Positions 61,964 through 64,000 of a stretch of DNA of 64,000 bases are shown one piece after another. Source of the DNA: Roseiarcus sp963741405 (lineage in GTDB: Bacteria > Pseudomonadota > Alphaproteobacteria > Rhizobiales > Beijerinckiaceae); contig CAVUHX010000037.1 of NCBI GenBank assembly GCA_963741405.1, positions 1 to 64,000 on the forward strand, in the 5' to 3' direction. Each line of letters starts with the position of its first letter. The first letter of the stretch is position 1. The notes below the pieces were generated by a model. The model worked only from the letters and a program-made list of their open reading frames with translations. It had not been told where the DNA came from and did not search any database. A program made the position numbers and the translations under genes.

Positions 61964-63151
61964 GTGAAAATCGCGCAAATTGCTCCCTTGTACGAAAGCT
62001 GCCCGCCGCGCCTTTACGGAGGCACCGAGCGCATCGTCTCTTACCTGACCGAGGAGCTGGTGCGGCAGGGTCACGACGTGACCCTGTTCGCCAGCGGCGA
62101 CTCCTGCACCTCCGCCCGGCTCGTCTCCTTCTGCGACACCGCTTTACGGCTCGACCCGCGCATCAAGGATCCGATTCCGCCCCACGTCGTCATGCTCGAC
62201 CGCGTTCGCGCCCTGGCCGGCGCGTTCGACGTCCTCCATTTCCATGTCGACGTCCTGCATTATCCGCTGATCCGAGACTTCGCCGACAAGACCATCACGA
62301 CACTGCACGGTCGGCTGGACCTTCCGGAGCTCAGGGGCGTTTATTCCACCTTCGCTCATGTGCCGCTCGTGTCGATCTCCAGCGATCAGCGCAGGCCGAT
62401 GCCACCGGCGAACTGGGTCGGCATGGTCCATCACGGGTTGCCCGCGGATCTGCTGCCGTTCAGCCCTTCGCCCAAGGGCGACTACCTGGCTTTCCTTGGC
62501 CGTATTTCACCGGAAAAGGGTCCGGCGAAGGCTATCGAAATTGCGACGCGGGTCGGACGAAAACTGAAAATGGCAGCAAAGATCGACCGCGTCGATCAGG
62601 CCTATTGGGAGGAGACGATCAAACCGCTGGTTGACGCCCATCCGAACGTCGAATTCGTCGGCGAGATCACGGAACGCGAAAAACCCAGGTTTCTCGGCGA
62701 GGCCGCAGCCCTGCTGTTTCCGATCGAATGGCCGGAGCCCTTTGGGCTCGTCATGATCGAGGCGATGGCCTGCGGGACCCCCGTGATCGCGTTCCCGTCG
62801 GGATCGGCTCCCGAAGTCATCGACGATGGGGTTTCGGGCTATCTGGTCGACGATGTCGGCGAGGCCGTGCAGGCGGTACGACGCATCGAGCGCTTCGATC
62901 GCAGGCAGGCGCGAGCCTGCTTCGAGCGCCGCTTCACGATCGACCGCGTCGCCCGCGATTACGTGAACATCTACCGCGGTCTGCCTGAGGTGCGCATCAC
63001 GGCCGCACCCCGCGTCCGCCTCGTGAAAAGCTGGAGATCGCCGGTCGCTCCGACGGTCAGCGTCTTCGACGAGATTGCGCGTCCGCGCGCCGTTTCCGCG
63101 CCCGCCCTGATGCGGTTCCCGACACATCCGCACGCGGCGCCGAACGACTAA
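61964..63151 (+). CDS. GT4-family glycosyltransferase
   Basis: 395 residues from a GTG at 61964 with AGGAG ten bases upstream. N-terminal donor/acceptor fold: MKIAQIAPLYESCPPRLYGGTERIVSYLTEELVRQGHDVTLFASGDS in family blocks, FDVLHFHVDVLHYPLIRDF, TTLHGRLDLPELRG. C-terminal nucleotide-sugar site: YLAFLGRISPEKGPAKAIEIA, NVEFVGEITEREKPRFLGEA, and the EX7E motif EPFGLVMIEAMACGTPVIAF. It transfers a sugar, often to trehalose, glucosylglycerate or a lipid or polysaccharide acceptor; the acceptor is not evident. It is convergent with the debranching-type glucosidase gene, a common pairing in glycogen/trehalose or stress-sugar loci. Confidence 0.92.
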   Translation: MKIAQIAPLYESCPPRLYGGTERIVSYLTEELVRQGHDVTLFASGDSCTSARLVSFCDTALRLDPRIKDPIPPHVVMLDRVRALAGAFDVLHFHVDVLHYPLIRDFADKTITTLHGRLDLPELRGVYSTFAHVPLVSISSDQRRPMPPANWVGMVHHGLPADLLPFSPSPKGDYLAFLGRISPEKGPAKAIEIATRVGRKLKMAAKIDRVDQAYWEETIKPLVDAHPNVEFVGEITEREKPRFLGEAAALLFPIEWPEPFGLVMIEAMACGTPVIAFPSGSAPEVIDDGVSGYLVDDVGEAVQAVRRIERFDRRQARACFERRFTIDRVARDYVNIYRGLPEVRITAAPRVRLVKSWRSPVAPTVSVFDEIARPRAVSAPALMRFPTHPHAAPND

Positions 63152-63161
63152 CGCTGCGCGG

Positions 63162-64000
63162 TTAGTTGATTGTGAGGACGCCGACCGACCCTCGTCGTTC
63201 GAGCACGTCCACGATCACGTGCCGCTCCGAGCGGCGCAGGGCGACGTCGGCGCTGCCGCCCGCCATCGCCAGTCCGCGCAGGATGACCTGGTCGACAAAC
63301 CGGGGAAGGATCGGTTCACGAAAGGTGACCCGCTGCACCTCGGTGTCGAAGGCGAGGCCCGCGCAGGATTGCAGGAGATGGAGGGGGGCGGCCGCCGCCC
63401 AGGCCTGCGGCATGCACGCCACGGGATAAAAAGTTGGCCCGCGCGTCTTCTGGCGCGGAAACCCGCAGAAGAGCTCCGGCAGGCGGCGCAGGTCGACGTA
63501 GGTCGACGCGGAGAACAGGCTTTCGAAGACCGTGGCGGCCTCGCGGCGAAAGCCGTAGCCGGCGAATCCGGCGGCGATCAAGGCATTGTCATGCGGCCAA
63601 ACGGAGCCGTTGTGATAGCTCATCGGATTGTAGCGCGCTTCGGTTGAAGCGACCGTGCGGATTCCCCATCCGCAGAAGCATGCGCTGCCCATCAGGGTGC
63701 GGACAACGGACTTTGCGCGTTCGGGATAGGCGACGCCGGCAAAGAGAGCGTGGCCCGCGTTGGAAGCGCGGACGCGGCACGGTTTCTTGTCGCCATCGAG
63801 CGCAAGGATGTACGTGCCGAGCGCCGGGTCGAAAAACTGACTGTCGAAGCGGGAGCGGATCGCATCGGCCTTGTCCCGGCAAGCGACCGCGCGCATGGGA
63901 TCCCCCAGCCGCAATGCGATTTGCCCGGCCGACCGCCACGCCGCGTAGACGTAAGCCTGCACCTCGACGAGGGCGATCGGGCCTTGGGCCAGGCGCCCAT
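63162..64000 (-). CDS. Amylo-alpha-1,6-glucosidase / glycogen debranching-type hydrolase, C-terminal part
   Basis: The gene enters from beyond 64000. The visible 279 residues form the (alpha/alpha)6 barrel of GDE_C/GH63-like hydrolases: GPIALVEVQAYVYAAW, FDPALGTYILALDGDKKP, SNAGHALFAGVAYPERA, GWGIRTVASTEARYNPMSYHNGSVWPHDNALIAAGFAGYG (family blocks with the catalytic Glu region), FCGFPR, and ACMPQAWAAAAPLHLLQ. The N-terminal domain and true start lie outside the window. It ends ten bases from the convergent GT4 gene. Confidence 0.88.
   Translation of the reverse strand, partial: GRLAQGPIALVEVQAYVYAAWRSAGQIALRLGDPMRAVACRDKADAIRSRFDSQFFDPALGTYILALDGDKKPCRVRASNAGHALFAGVAYPERAKSVVRTLMGSACFCGWGIRTVASTEARYNPMSYHNGSVWPHDNALIAAGFAGYGFRREAATVFESLFSASTYVDLRRLPELFCGFPRQKTRGPTFYPVACMPQAWAAAAPLHLLQSCAGLAFDTEVQRVTFREPILPRFVDQVILRGLAMAGGSADVALRRSERHVIVDVLERRGSVGVLTIN

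Overview
This is a high-GC chromosomal window whose gene content and layout fit an alphaproteobacterium of the Hyphomicrobiales, perhaps Beijerinckiaceae-like. Pointers are the Shemin-type 5-aminolevulinate synthase, hemE-hemF, a KpsF/KdsD-GalU-GalE sugar block, and many insertion sequences of types common in that order. The genus cannot be read from sequence alone.

Region 1 (1-19.6 kb) is mostly housekeeping and catabolic. The left edge holds the start of an IS91-type transposase. Then come a Sir2 deacylase, a frameshifted M3 oligopeptidase and an acyl-CoA synthetase. A six-gene minus-strand operon follows (12078 down to 5763): N-carbamoyl amidohydrolase, dihydropyrimidinase and a four-gene ABC importer. 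A RutR-like TetR gene diverges from it, and a perfect RutR-type palindrome lies between them. The set reads as uptake and reductive-pathway breakdown of pyrimidines or related cyclic ureides under pyrimidine-responsive control. After a decayed DUF2817 gene and a class I aldolase come hemA, hemE and hemF, then an aldo/keto reductase.

Region 2 (about 20.28-45.15 kb) is a 25-kb graveyard of mobile DNA that starts at a deletion joining the tails of an EamA transporter and an MFS transporter. It holds a transposase/serine-recombinase chimera, an IS1380, and a three-level nest (IS630 containing IS1595 containing IS630) whose order and target duplications can be read directly. It continues with an IS3 split by an IS21, a group II intron, a second IS21, and a mosaic of IS701, IS1380, IS1634, IS630 and ISNCY-like pieces. 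Cargo is a small cupin gene and a lower-GC block of purD, a patatin-like gene (two frameshifts) and an fmt-like gene (one in-frame stop).

Region 3 (45.15-51.8 kb) is ordinary: arabinose-5-phosphate isomerase and GalU (minus strand), GalE, and a LivGFHM branched-chain-type ABC transporter without its binding protein.

Region 4 (51.9-61.5 kb) is the most unusual stretch. Nine minus-strand genes run in one direction from a promoter at about 61480: an SCP2-like protein, a membrane fusion protein with a Met/Pro/Tyr-rich insert, an RND pump with a 220-residue repeat-bearing cytoplasmic tail, four secreted low-complexity Gly/Tyr/Pro proteins, a TPR-like membrane protein and a membrane-anchored coiled-coil protein. 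The promoter's -10 overlaps an ATTC-N8-GAAT palindrome, the form reported for persulfide-responsive SqrR/BigR-type ArsR repressors. I propose, as inference, a sulfide/persulfide-responsive envelope or export system whose secreted proteins resemble sulfur-globule proteins in composition.

The window ends with a GT4 glycosyltransferase convergent with a partial glycogen-debranching-type glucosidase.
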